From positions 1,674,001-1,738,000 of the forward strand of contig CAVUHO010000010.1 of the NCBI GenBank assembly GCA_963741385.1: a stretch of DNA of 64,000 bases. Reading direction: 5' to 3'. The position numbers and the translations under genes are program-made. Below, in pieces: positions 18,015 to 31,959 of this stretch. Positions within the stretch are counted from its first letter, which is position 1, and the number at the start of each line of letters is the position of its first letter. This stretch comes from Sulfomarinibacter sp963741385 (GTDB taxonomy: Bacteria > Acidobacteriota > Thermoanaerobaculia > Thermoanaerobaculales > Sulfomarinibacteraceae). A model generated the notes under the pieces. The model was not told where the DNA came from and searched no databases. It saw only the letters and a program-made list of their open reading frames with translations.

Positions 18015-19782
18015 CGTCGGCGATCACGCGCGGCCCCATCGCCAAACCTCCGCGCCGCGGGTCTGAGACTCCCGTGTACGTGACGGTTGCGGGATCGAAC
18101 GCGACAGCGTTGACGCCACCACATCTGGTCAGCCCGATCGGGGTCGCGGGGAAGTCGATCCGTTCGATCTCCTCGTAACCCATTTCCAGGAGCCGATCCA
18201 TATCTCCGTCGGTCAACGCCCCGGAAATTTCCGCCGTCACCCGGAGGCTGGTGTAGCCGCCCCAGACGATGCGGGGCGCTGCCACCGCATCGCCCAGAGT
18301 CATCCCGCGGTCGACGACGTTGCTGATGACCACGGCAAGGATGCCCGGGATCCGGTTGCTTCCCGGACTTCCAAGCACCGCAATGGGGTTGTTGTCGCGC
18401 AGTACGATGGTCGGAGCGATGTCGTTGATGCATGGGCTTCGAGGTTGGAGGTACCCCCCGCACTGGGGCTTTTCGACGTTGAAAGATTCGAGAAAGCTGT
18501 TGTAGAAGAACCCCAGACCCGGGGTTGCGACCTTGGAGCCGAAGGACCGGCTGAGGGTCTGGGTCAAGGACACGATATTGCCGTACTGATCGATCACCGA
18601 AACCTGGGTGGTGCTCTCACCTTGTGGGAAGCAGTCGAGGTCGACCGGGCCGCTGATTTCCTCTCTCTTGAGCACCCTGCCCGGAACGATCATGGCGGCG
18701 CGTTCCCGCGCGTGGTTCTTGCTCAGTACCCGGTCTGTTGAACCCGGGACGGCTCCCGAACTACCGCGGTCCGCGCTTGCGATTCTGAAGGTTTCCACGA
18801 GAGCATGGTGTCGTTCGATCGTGTCGCTCGCGAGAAATTCGGAAGGGAACGTCTCCATGATGTTGAGGACTTCAACAAGCGTCTCTCCGCCGCCAGGGGA
18901 GGGGACAGTCAGGACCTCGACGTCCCGGTACGTGGTCCTCAAGGCGGGGCGTTCGCGGACCCTCATCATGACCAGGTCGGACTTGCGGAGAAAACCGCCG
19001 TTGGCCTGCATGTCGGCCTCGATCTCGTCGGCGATGCTGCCGCGGTAGAAGTCGGCGACACCGGCGGCGGCGATGCGTTTGAGGGTGTTTGCGAGTTCGG
19101 GCTGACAGTGGAGGTCACCAGGTTGGCCGATGGTTCGACCGTCCTCCAAAACCAGATACGGTGCGTAGTCCGACGCGGCGATGAGGTTGTCGTAATAGTC
19201 CTCGGTCCACGTGATCTGGATCGGACTCAGGTGATAGCCGTTTTCTGCAACCTCGATGGCAGGGTGCAGGGCTTCCGCCATCGTTATTGAGCCGTGGCCC
19301 TGGAGGGCGAGGTCGAGGACCGCAAGCGTGGTGGGGACAGTTACCATCTCGTGGCCGAAGGTGCGGCCGGACAGTTTCACTTCACGAAGCCTGGCGATGT
19401 CAACCTGGGCCGGCGTGAGCGAAGTGCCGTCGATGACGACGGCCGGCCGGCCGGCCGGTTTGATGACCATGTAGGTCGCACCGCCGATGCCCGAGGCGTC
19501 GGGGTCGGCGACACTCAAAACGAGGGCCGCGGTGACTGCCGCATCGATCGCATTGCCGCCCCGCTCGAGGATGGCTGCCGCCGCTTCGGTGGCTTCAGGT
19601 GAACCGGTGGATATCATGCCGAGATCCGAGTGGACCGCAGTGGCACGCAGTTGTGGCGGCGGCAATTCTCCGCTCTGGCTCGTCCAGGGGAAGAGGGCGA
19701 ACACCCCGAACAGAACTGTCGCAAGCCCCCTGGGGCGTCGGCCGATTGCCGAAAATCCGCGGCTCGGAAATCTCTCAGTCAT
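18007..19782 (-). CDS. Gamma-glutamyltransferase paralogue 3
   Basis: 591 residues from the ATG at 19782, with a hydrophobic export segment (LATVLFGVFALFPWTSQSG). GGT signature LERGGNAIDAAVTAALVLSV; predicted nucleophile T391 in ESTTQVSVIDQYGN; C terminus GGVNAVAFDP...SDPRRGGLAMGPR. The ATG at 19782 forms the same ATGACTGA overlap with the paralogue 4 stop that is seen at the next junction, which favours it over the upstream ATG at 19791. Close to paralogues 2 and 4 across its whole length, so the cluster grew by tandem duplication. Confidence 0.9.
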   Translation of the reverse strand: MTERFPSRGFSAIGRRPRGLATVLFGVFALFPWTSQSGELPPPQLRATAVHSDLGMISTGSPEATEAAAAILERGGNAIDAAVTAALVLSVADPDASGIGGATYMVIKPAGRPAVVIDGTSLTPAQVDIARLREVKLSGRTFGHEMVTVPTTLAVLDLALQGHGSITMAEALHPAIEVAENGYHLSPIQITWTEDYYDNLIAASDYAPYLVLEDGRTIGQPGDLHCQPELANTLKRIAAAGVADFYRGSIADEIEADMQANGGFLRKSDLVMMRVRERPALRTTYRDVEVLTVPSPGGGETLVEVLNIMETFPSEFLASDTIERHHALVETFRIASADRGSSGAVPGSTDRVLSKNHARERAAMIVPGRVLKREEISGPVDLDCFPQGESTTQVSVIDQYGNIVSLTQTLSRSFGSKVATPGLGFFYNSFLESFNVEKPQCGGYLQPRSPCINDIAPTIVLRDNNPIAVLGSPGSNRIPGILAVVISNVVDRGMTLGDAVAAPRIVWGGYTSLRVTAEISGALTDGDMDRLLEMGYEEIERIDFPATPIGLTRCGGVNAVAFDPATVTYTGVSDPRRGGLAMGPRVIADDD

Positions 19783-21580
19783 TGGCGGCACTCACCCGCG
19801 GCCCCAGGGCGAGACCACCGCGCCGGGGGTCGACCGCACCGGTGTAGGTTCCCGTCACCGGATCGAAGGCGACGGCGTTGACGCCTCCGAAGTCCGCGAG
19901 GTCGACCGGATCAGCCGGGAAATGGAGTGCTTCAACAGGGTTCTCGTAGCCCATTGCGTTGAGAGCGTCGACGGAGTCGTCGGTCAGGGGTCCTGCGACC
20001 TGGATGTAGATTCTCATGTCCTTTCCGCCGTCCCACAGGATTCTGGGAGCTTCGATCGCCGCGCCCAGACCCATCCCGCGATCGACCACGTTGCTGATGA
20101 CGCCGGCGAGAATTGAGGGGATGCGACTGCTGCCCGGAGTGCCGAGGGCCATCAACCGACCACCGTCGGACACCAGGATGGTGGGCGCCATGTCGTTCGG
20201 ACAGGGGTCGCGCGGACGCAGGAAGCCCGGGCATTGGGGCTTGTCGACCTTGAAGGATGAGAGGAAGTTGTTGTAGATGAAGCCGAGCCCCGGCGTCGCG
20301 ACCTTGGCGCCGTAGGATTGCCCGAGGGTCTGGGTCAACGACACGACGTTTCCAGCGCTGTCGATGATCGAGACCTGGGTGGTGCTCTCACCTTCTTCCG
20401 GCACGCAGTCGGGGTCCACCGGACCCGAGATTGCGGTTTTTGGCAGGGCGGTGCCGGGCACGATCATCTGCGCGAGAATCGGTGCCTGCGCCTTGCGCTG
20501 CCCTTGAGTGGCCGGCGGTCCGCCCGCGATCAGGAGGTCGGCGCCCGCGCTCGCCCTGACGCCCAACGCGATGCGGGCAGTCTCGATGAAGACGTGGTGG
20601 CGGGCCAGCGAATCCTCGGCCATGAAAGCGGCGGGAAAGGTCTCGAGGATGTCGAGTGTCTCGACCAGGCTGTCGCCGCCTCCGGGCGACGGGACGGAGA
20701 GCACCTCGACGCCGCGGTAGGTCGTGGTCACGGGCGAAACCCGGGGCACACGCAACATGGCGAGGTCTCCCCGGCGAAGGGAACCGCCGTTGCTCACCAT
20801 GTCGGCCTCGATGCGGGCGGCGATCGACCCACGATAGAAGCTGTCGACTCCATCGCGAGCGATCTCCCGTAGCGTCGCGGCCAGATCGTGGTTGCAGAAG
20901 AGGTCGCCCGGTCCCCCGATGGTCTTCCCGTCGTCCATGACCAGGAATGGCAGATAATCAGAGCCCGCTACGAGGTCCTCGTGGTAGGCACGGGTCCACG
21001 CGATCTGGATCGGGCTCAGTCGATAGCCGAACGTCGCCAGATCGATCGCAGGCTGCAGCGCCGCGTTCATGGAAATCGTTCCGTAGGTGCCCAGCGCGAG
21101 GTCGAGCACAGCCAGCGTGGTCGGCACGGCGACCATTTCATAACCGAAGTCCCGATCGGTGTTTTTCGCTGCGCGGAGACCCTCGAGGTTCAGTGACGCC
21201 GGCGCGTGCGCGGTGCCGTCGATCGCCACGGCGTGTCCTCCAGCCAGGCGAATCACCATGTAGGTCATACCGCCGATGCCGGAGGCGTCGGAATCGGCGA
21301 CTCCGAGGACGAGTGCGGCCACCACCGCCGCATCGATCGCGTTGCCGCCCCGCTCGAGCACGGCCACCGCCGCTTCGGTGGCCTCCGGAGATCCGGTGGC
21401 AACCATGCCGAAATCGGACCTCGACTCCCGGGCCTCGAACCCGGGCGGGAAGGTTTGCGCGCCGAGGGGACCGCCGGGGAGTGCCGCCAGCATGAACCCT
21501 GCACACGTGGTCAGAAGAAATACCGGAAACCGCAATGAGAGTACCGCCGTAGGTAGTGTTGTCAGGTGATCGAAAGCCAC
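19775..21580 (-). CDS. Gamma-glutamyltransferase paralogue 4
   Basis: About 601 residues from a GTG at 21580. The start is not certain, because the open frame runs far upstream through the RND gene in another frame and is not coding there. From 21580 a clean signal peptide follows (FPVFLLTTCAGFMLAALPGG). GGT signature LERGGNAIDAAVVAALVLGV; predicted nucleophile T400 in ESTTQVSIIDSAGN. The gene begins 53 bases after the RND pump stop and is the first of the four GGT genes on the transcript. A periplasmic gamma-glutamyl hydrolase or transferase is the expected activity. Confidence 0.88.
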   Translation of the reverse strand: MAFDHLTTLPTAVLSLRFPVFLLTTCAGFMLAALPGGPLGAQTFPPGFEARESRSDFGMVATGSPEATEAAVAVLERGGNAIDAAVVAALVLGVADSDASGIGGMTYMVIRLAGGHAVAIDGTAHAPASLNLEGLRAAKNTDRDFGYEMVAVPTTLAVLDLALGTYGTISMNAALQPAIDLATFGYRLSPIQIAWTRAYHEDLVAGSDYLPFLVMDDGKTIGGPGDLFCNHDLAATLREIARDGVDSFYRGSIAARIEADMVSNGGSLRRGDLAMLRVPRVSPVTTTYRGVEVLSVPSPGGGDSLVETLDILETFPAAFMAEDSLARHHVFIETARIALGVRASAGADLLIAGGPPATQGQRKAQAPILAQMIVPGTALPKTAISGPVDPDCVPEEGESTTQVSIIDSAGNVVSLTQTLGQSYGAKVATPGLGFIYNNFLSSFKVDKPQCPGFLRPRDPCPNDMAPTILVSDGGRLMALGTPGSSRIPSILAGVISNVVDRGMGLGAAIEAPRILWDGGKDMRIYIQVAGPLTDDSVDALNAMGYENPVEALHFPADPVDLADFGGVNAVAFDPVTGTYTGAVDPRRGGLALGPRVSAAND

Positions 21581-21633
21581 CCGAGGGCGTTTCCGACGTC
21601 CTGTCGGAACAGTGTACACCCGGTAGTTTGCGG

Positions 21634-24600
21634 TTACTGCGGGCTCGTCGGAACGCCGCTCGCGGGGATCTGGACCGGCCGCCCGCCGCGCCGCTTCGGC
21701 AGCGCCGCCAGCACGGCGGCGCCCACGTCCTCGAGGGTCGTGTACCACACCGGCAGCGCGAGCAGGGTGAAGATCGTCGAGGTGGCGAGCCCGCCGATGA
21801 CCACCACCGCGATGGAGTCGATGTAGGCGCCGGCGACGGTGGCGCGGGCCCAGACCAGCGGAATGAGCCCGAAGATGGTGGTGATGGCGGTCATCATGAC
21901 GGGGCGGAGGCGGTCGCCGCAGCCCTCGATCAGGGCCTGACGCCGCTCGACCCCGGCCACCCGCAGCGAGTTGACGTGGTCCACCAGGACGATGCCGTTG
22001 TTGACCACGATGCCGATGAGGATGATGATCCCCATGAAGGCGATGGGGTTGAGGTCGTAGCCGCCCAGCCACAGGCTCCAGAATGCGCCGAAGAACGCGA
22101 GCATCAGCGTGATGAGGATGGCGAAGGGCTGGGTGAAGCTCTCGAAGAGGGCGGCCATCAGCAGGATCACTGCCATCAACGACAACACCACGCCGCGGAA
22201 CATGGTTCCCAGCGCCTCGTCGCGGTCGTGCCCCCACTCGCCGAAGTCCCACGAGTAGCCTTCGGGGACGGTGAAGCCGGCCATCCGTTCTTCGACCAGC
22301 GCCTTCGCTTCATCGGTGGTCACCTCGTCCTTTTTGAACTGGGCGGTCACCCACTGGGTGGTTTGGCGATCCTCCCTCTGGATCCGCTCCGGTGTTCGCG
22401 CGATGGTGACTTCTGCCACCGAGCTCAGGGGAACGGTGCCTCCGGTACGATTCGGGACTGGGAGATCGGCCAGGGCATCGATTCCCGGCTGGGCGTCCTC
22501 GGGGAGACCGAGCACCATCTCAACCTCGCCGTCGGGGCCCTGGAATCGGCGCATGCGCCGTCCGCGGAAGGCGAAACCAACTGCCTCGGCCACGCTGCGC
22601 GGGGTGACGTCGAGGCTGTGGGCGGCGTCAGCGTCCACCAGAAGCCGCAGCTCCTTGGTGCCGTTCATGGTGGGCCCCCACACCTCCTCGAGGTGATCGA
22701 GACCGCGCATTCTCTCCTCGACCTGCGTTGAAAGATCCTCGAGATATTCGGGGTCCTCGCCGTGCAGCGCCACCGACACCATGCGGCGGTCCTGGCCGCC
22801 GCGGTGCCGCCAGTTGTCGCGGTCGCCGATCTCGAGGCTGACGCCGGCGATCTCCGGCAGGCCATCCCGCAGCTGCGACCGCAGCTTTCCGACCGCCTCC
22901 GGATTGGCTTCAGACTCGGGCAGGTAGACGCGGGTCATGCAGAAGCCCTGTTCGCTGTACCACGAGTAGACGCCTTCGAAACCGAGTTCGTCCTTGCGGC
23001 TGTAGACCCACTCTTCCAACTGATCGATATGCCCTTCCAAAACATCTCTGGACACGTCGTCGTGGACGCGCAGAAAGATCGAGACATCCCGGGTCTGTTC
23101 GGGCATGTCGCCGGACTTCTCGATCTGGGACAGCGGCCAGGCGGCCGAACCGGCGATCGCAAAGAGGCAGGTGAGGGTCACCAGACGGTGATCGAGGGTC
23201 CAGTCGAGCAACCTGCGGTAGGCCGGCACCAGCCTGCGGTTGACGAAACCGGGCTGTGGGTCGTGGGCGGGTGAAAACCGCGCAGCGGCCAGGGGAATGA
23301 AGGTCAGGGAGATCAGCAGCGAGCAGGCCACCGCCAGACAGATCGTCAGCGCGACCTCGCCCATCATGATGACCATGGTGTTGCGTTCGGAGACGAAGAG
23401 CCACGACCACACGAAGATCGAGGTGGCGGTCGAGGCGACCACCGCCAGCGCCACCTGTTGGGCGCCGAGCCGCGCCGCCACCGGCGCCGGGTGGCCCATG
23501 CCCTCGTAGCGGTGGATGTTCTCGATCACCACCACCGCGTTGTCCACCAGCATGCCGACGCCGAGCATCAGACCGAGCAGGGTGAGGACGTTGAACTGCG
23601 CGCCGAGGGCGAACATCGCGCCGCACGTGACGAGCAGCGAAAAGGGGATGGCGGTGGCGACCACCAACGTGGTGCGGAAGCGGCGCAGAAAGAAGTGCAG
23701 TACGACGACGGCCAGGATGCCGCCGTAGATGCCGGCGTTGCGCAGCCCCGACAGCGAGTTGCGGATCGCCTCGCCCTGGTTTTCCCAGATCAGGAGGTTG
23801 ATGCCCTCGAGCTGGGGGTCTTTCTTGATCTCTTCGATGCGCTCGAGGGCCTTATCCACCACCTCGATGGTGTTGGCGCTGGGTTCCTTGTAGATGTCGA
23901 TGCCGACCGCAAAGGAGCGGTCGAGGTGGCGTCCGTAGTCGAGGCGCGGTTCGCGCATCTCGACCACGGCCACGTCGCCGATCCGGAGGCCGTCGCCGCC
24001 GACGCGCAGGTCGGCGATCTCCCGGGCGGACTGGAATCGGGTCAAGGTGCGAACCTCGTAGCGCACCACGTCGCCGCGGATGACGCCCGCGTCGACGTCG
24101 TGGTTGGCGGCGTCGACGGCCCTCAGAACCTCACCGGCCTCGATGCCGTGCCGCCGCAGGGCGTCGAGATCGAGGTCGATCCGGACCTGCTGCTGTTCGA
24201 CCCCGTAGAGATCGACCCGGGCAACGCCCTTGATGCGCTCGAGGGGGCGGCCGATGCGGCGGTCGAGAAGGTCCCACGACTCCGCCAGGTTGCGTTCGGC
24301 TGAAATCCGTCCCGCCAGCACCTGGGAGCTGCCGCCGTCGGTGTCGCCGCGGATCGAGATGTGGCCGATGGTGTCAGGAAGCAGGGGGCGGGCGCGGTCG
24401 ATGGCCTCGCGGACCTCCATCTTCTTGATGTCGACGTCGACTCCCCAGTCGAACATCACCTGCATGTTGGCCGACCCCGTCTGCGTGTTGCCCTGAATCC
24501 GCTTGACGTCGGGGATGGTGGCGATTTCCTCCTCGATGGGTTTCAGAACCTCGCGCAAGGCCTCGAGCGGATGCGCGCCCGGGAAGGGGATTTCGATGTC

Positions 24601-24735
24601 GATTTCCGGCTCGTTGACCACCGGCATGAAGTCGAGCGGCAGCAGGAAGACCGCCACCGTGCCGAGGACCGTGAGGCTCAAAAGGAGCATCAGGGTGGCA
24701 ACCGGACGATCCAGAGGAATGTCGGTCAGGCGCAT
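21634..24735 (-). CDS. RND-family efflux transporter permease (second copy)
   Basis: 1033 residues, an inner-membrane proton-driven pump subunit of the AcrB/HAE1 family. It starts at MRLTDIPLDRPVATLMLLLS (24735), preceded by GGAG. Upstream frame extension would translate the heptamer array (WEFRIPNSEFRI), so it is rejected. The usual 12-helix layout with two large periplasmic loops is visible. Typical motifs are GVGMLVDNAVVVIENIHR (helix 4) and GIIILIGIVVNNGIVLVDHVN (helix 10). It follows the other RND gene by 307 bases containing repeat arrays. No outer-membrane channel gene is in the window. Confidence 0.93.
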   Translation of the reverse strand: MRLTDIPLDRPVATLMLLLSLTVLGTVAVFLLPLDFMPVVNEPEIDIEIPFPGAHPLEALREVLKPIEEEIATIPDVKRIQGNTQTGSANMQVMFDWGVDVDIKKMEVREAIDRARPLLPDTIGHISIRGDTDGGSSQVLAGRISAERNLAESWDLLDRRIGRPLERIKGVARVDLYGVEQQQVRIDLDLDALRRHGIEAGEVLRAVDAANHDVDAGVIRGDVVRYEVRTLTRFQSAREIADLRVGGDGLRIGDVAVVEMREPRLDYGRHLDRSFAVGIDIYKEPSANTIEVVDKALERIEEIKKDPQLEGINLLIWENQGEAIRNSLSGLRNAGIYGGILAVVVLHFFLRRFRTTLVVATAIPFSLLVTCGAMFALGAQFNVLTLLGLMLGVGMLVDNAVVVIENIHRYEGMGHPAPVAARLGAQQVALAVVASTATSIFVWSWLFVSERNTMVIMMGEVALTICLAVACSLLISLTFIPLAAARFSPAHDPQPGFVNRRLVPAYRRLLDWTLDHRLVTLTCLFAIAGSAAWPLSQIEKSGDMPEQTRDVSIFLRVHDDVSRDVLEGHIDQLEEWVYSRKDELGFEGVYSWYSEQGFCMTRVYLPESEANPEAVGKLRSQLRDGLPEIAGVSLEIGDRDNWRHRGGQDRRMVSVALHGEDPEYLEDLSTQVEERMRGLDHLEEVWGPTMNGTKELRLLVDADAAHSLDVTPRSVAEAVGFAFRGRRMRRFQGPDGEVEMVLGLPEDAQPGIDALADLPVPNRTGGTVPLSSVAEVTIARTPERIQREDRQTTQWVTAQFKKDEVTTDEAKALVEERMAGFTVPEGYSWDFGEWGHDRDEALGTMFRGVVLSLMAVILLMAALFESFTQPFAILITLMLAFFGAFWSLWLGGYDLNPIAFMGIIILIGIVVNNGIVLVDHVNSLRVAGVERRQALIEGCGDRLRPVMMTAITTIFGLIPLVWARATVAGAYIDSIAVVVIGGLATSTIFTLLALPVWYTTLEDVGAAVLAALPKRRGGRPVQIPASGVPTSPQ

Positions 24736-28303
<3,568 letters not shown>

Positions 28304-28350
28304 GGGTCAGTCCACCGGAGCCGGATTTGAAACTCGACCATGGGCAATCA

Positions 28351-29499
28351 TCATCCGGCCAGCCCGTCGTCATCAGCTGATTCGGTTTCGGTCATGACCC
28401 GCACCTTGGCGCCTTCCGAAAGCGCCGGCGCGCCGACGACCACCACCTGGTCGCCGGGGGATAGGACGATCGCGGTATCCGCCGTGTGATCGATTTCCAC
28501 TCGGTCGCCGCTTTCGAAGCTCAGCATCACCTCGATCTGTTCCACGAGGTCGCCATCGGCCAGGCGATAGAGGTGCCATCTCCGGCCCTCGGCGACCAGC
28601 GCCGATCGCGGCACGACGAGAGCGTTTTCGTGGGTGTCGGTGACGATGTCGACGCGGACGAAAGCGCCCGGGCGGAGCCCGGAATCACCGGTGACGGCCA
28701 CCGTGACCTTGACAGTTCCCGTCGCCGGGTCGACCGCCGGCGCGATGCGTTCGATGAGGGCGTTTGCCACCGTGCCGGTCGCGTCCGCGGACAGTCGCAC
28801 CTCCTGGCCGGCGCGGAGGCTGGTGACGTGGCGTTCGGGGATGTTGACGTCGGCGTACAGGGGATCGATGTCGGCAAGGTCGTAGACCGGCGTGCCGTCC
28901 GAGACCGTGGCGCCGACGTCGAGGTGTCGTTTGACCACCGTGCCGGCGATCGGCGCGCGGATGACGGTCCGCGACAGCTCGAGCTCGGCGAGCTCGAGAG
29001 CGTGGGACGCGTCCTCGGCATTGCTACGGCTGGCCTCGTACTCGTCGACGCTGACCAGCCCCCGTTCCTGAAGACCACTCAGGCGCTCGAAGTCGCGCCG
29101 CGCCTTTTCCTCGGTCGACCGCGCCCGGGCCGCGGTGATCTTCTGCTCGTCGTTCTCGAGGTAGGCGAGGGGCTGGCCGGAGGCGACCTTGTCGCCCTCT
29201 TCGACAACCAGCCGCTCGACCACGCCGCGGGTCCGCGCGATGACCGTCGCCTGGCGATCGGCGCGCAGGGTGGCCGATGTCGAGTAGAGCGAGGAAATGG
29301 ACTCGAGGGAGATAGGGCTGATCTTGACCGCGATGGCCGGTTCTTCCTGGTCGGATTCCGTCCCCGGTCCCTGGCCGTTGCCGCCGTCACCGGCGGTCTC
29401 ACCGCCGCCGCAGCCGACGACGAAAATCGAAGCGAGGAGAACCGAAAACGGCACGAGGTGCCACAGTTGCAGTGTCTTCGTAATCTTTTGGATGTTCAA
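28351..29499 (-). CDS. RND efflux periplasmic adaptor lipoprotein
   Basis: 382 residues, HlyD/AcrA family membrane fusion protein. The lipoprotein signal ends FVVGC (C30) and is followed by a Gly/Glu-rich linker. A biotinyl-lipoyl-like half-motif (GVVERLVVEEGDKVASGQPLA), a helical hairpin (~110-170), its return strand (VIRAPIAGTVVKRHLDVGATV) and the beta-barrel domain (LRPGAFVRVDIV) are in the usual order. It is the first gene of the adaptor-RND-RND-GGT quartet string. It anchors in the membrane and links the permease to an outer-membrane channel encoded elsewhere. Confidence 0.93.
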   Translation of the reverse strand: MNIQKITKTLQLWHLVPFSVLLASIFVVGCGGGETAGDGGNGQGPGTESDQEEPAIAVKISPISLESISSLYSTSATLRADRQATVIARTRGVVERLVVEEGDKVASGQPLAYLENDEQKITAARARSTEEKARRDFERLSGLQERGLVSVDEYEASRSNAEDASHALELAELELSRTVIRAPIAGTVVKRHLDVGATVSDGTPVYDLADIDPLYADVNIPERHVTSLRAGQEVRLSADATGTVANALIERIAPAVDPATGTVKVTVAVTGDSGLRPGAFVRVDIVTDTHENALVVPRSALVAEGRRWHLYRLADGDLVEQIEVMLSFESGDRVEIDHTADTAIVLSPGDQVVVVGAPALSEGAKVRVMTETESADDDGLAG

Positions 29500-29595
29500 T
29501 TTGCATTCCCTTGAGTGCGCTGAGTGATCCCTGCGGATCGGCTGCCCCGTGGATTGTACGAGAAAAAGTGCATGGGGGTTGCTTTATTCCGCCAT

Positions 29596-29660
29596 CCGTT
29601 TCCGTGCCCTCCTCCGATTCCATCTCCCGGAGATGGAATCGGAGGAGGGCACGGAAACGG
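29596..29660. repeat. 65-bp perfect palindrome
   Basis: Two 32-base arms (29596-29627 and 29629-29660) are exact reverse complements with a single C between them. The palindrome lies between the groEL terminator and the adaptor gene, in non-coding DNA. It could extrude as a cruciform or act as a strong transcription barrier. A fold-back assembly artefact is also possible. Confidence 0.9.
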
Positions 29661-29688
29661 AAAAAAAGACCCGGCCGGAGCCGGGTCT
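29661..29688 (-). terminator. Intrinsic terminator of groEL
   Basis: On the minus strand AGACCCGGC-TCCG-GCCGGGTCT forms a 9-bp stem with a 4-nt loop, followed by seven T. It starts 27 bases after the groEL stop codon, a textbook intrinsic terminator. Confidence 0.92.
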
Positions 29689-29714
29689 GGTCTGAATTGT
29701 CAGGAAACAGGCGA

Positions 29715-31373
<1,659 letters not shown>

Positions 31374-31385
31374 TTTCGCCTCCTC

Positions 31386-31676
31386 TTACTTTTCGATGAT
31401 GCCGAGGATTTCGTCCTCACGGACGATAGTGTGTTCCTCGTCGTTGATTTTGATGTCCTGGCCGGTGTACTTGCCGATGAGGACGTGTTCGCCCTTTTTG
31501 ACGGTCATGGGGAGACGTTTTCCGTCGTCATCCATCTTGCCGTCGCCGACTGCGACCACAACGGCCTCTTGCGGCTTTTCTTTGGCGGTGTCGGGGATGA
31601 TGATTCCTCCGCGCATCTCTTCGGTTGTTTCGATGCGCTTCAGGAGCACTCGATCGCCCAAAGGCTTTACCTTCAT
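31386..31676 (-). CDS. groES: Co-chaperonin GroES
   Basis: 96 residues, from MKVKPLGDRVLLKRIETTEE. The mobile loop (MRGGIIIPDTAKEKPQ) that docks on GroEL and the conserved C terminus (REDEILGIIEK) are present. The start at 31676 is preceded by GGAGTGAG; the longer open frame would begin inside the CIRCE element. First gene of the operon. Confidence 0.98.
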   Translation of the reverse strand: MKVKPLGDRVLLKRIETTEEMRGGIIIPDTAKEKPQEAVVVAVGDGKMDDDGKRLPMTVKKGEHVLIGKYTGQDIKINDEEHTIVREDEILGIIEK

Positions 31677-31708
31677 CTCACTCACTCCTTTCGAGTTGTT
31701 GCTGTTTA

Positions 31709-31735
31709 TTAGCACTCTGTATTGGAGAGTGCTAA
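31709..31735. promoter_or_regulatory. CIRCE operator
   Basis: A perfect TTAGCACTC-N9-GAGTGCTAA inverted repeat, the consensus binding site of the heat-shock repressor HrcA. It lies between the promoter and groES and overlaps the expected transcription start. Confidence 0.97.
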
Positions 31736-31739
31736 CGTG

Positions 31740-31768
31740 AATATAATCACGGTGCGACCGCTTGTCAA
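31740..31768 (-). promoter_or_regulatory. Sigma70-type promoter of groESL
   Basis: On the minus strand a perfect -35 TTGACA (31763-31768), a 17-base spacer and TATATT (31740-31745) place the transcription start inside the CIRCE operator. Confidence 0.9.
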
Positions 31769-31797
31769 GTTCTTTTTAAGAATTCTTATAAAGGTTC

Positions 31798-31853
31798 ACT
31801 AAGATTCGAGAAGTTAACCTTGAAGCGCAAATCTTAGTCAATTCAACTAAGAT
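31798..31853. promoter_or_regulatory. Triple ACTAAGAT motif in an AT-rich intergenic region
   Basis: ACTAAGAT occurs at 31798-31805 and 31846-31853, and its reverse complement ATCTTAGT at 31831-31838. The surrounding 31770-31890 is unusually AT-rich for this window and lies between the divergent groESL and translocase-fusion genes. This could be an operator cluster. A further inverted repeat GATTCA-ACAT-TGAATC lies near 31876-31891. Confidence 0.4.
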
Positions 31854-31959
31854 AAGCCCGCGAAACTTCCCCATCGATTCAACATTGAATCTCGGGGGGT
31901 GAGAGATGCAGGTCTGGCCGCGTTGCCTCTTCGCCAGATGCAGAGTACCGTAGGGATGC

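Noticed and set aside
21581..22252. Long N-terminal extension of GGT paralogue 4
   Set aside because: It reads the RND pump gene in another frame and is His/Arg-rich low-quality sequence; the signal peptide starts only after 21580.
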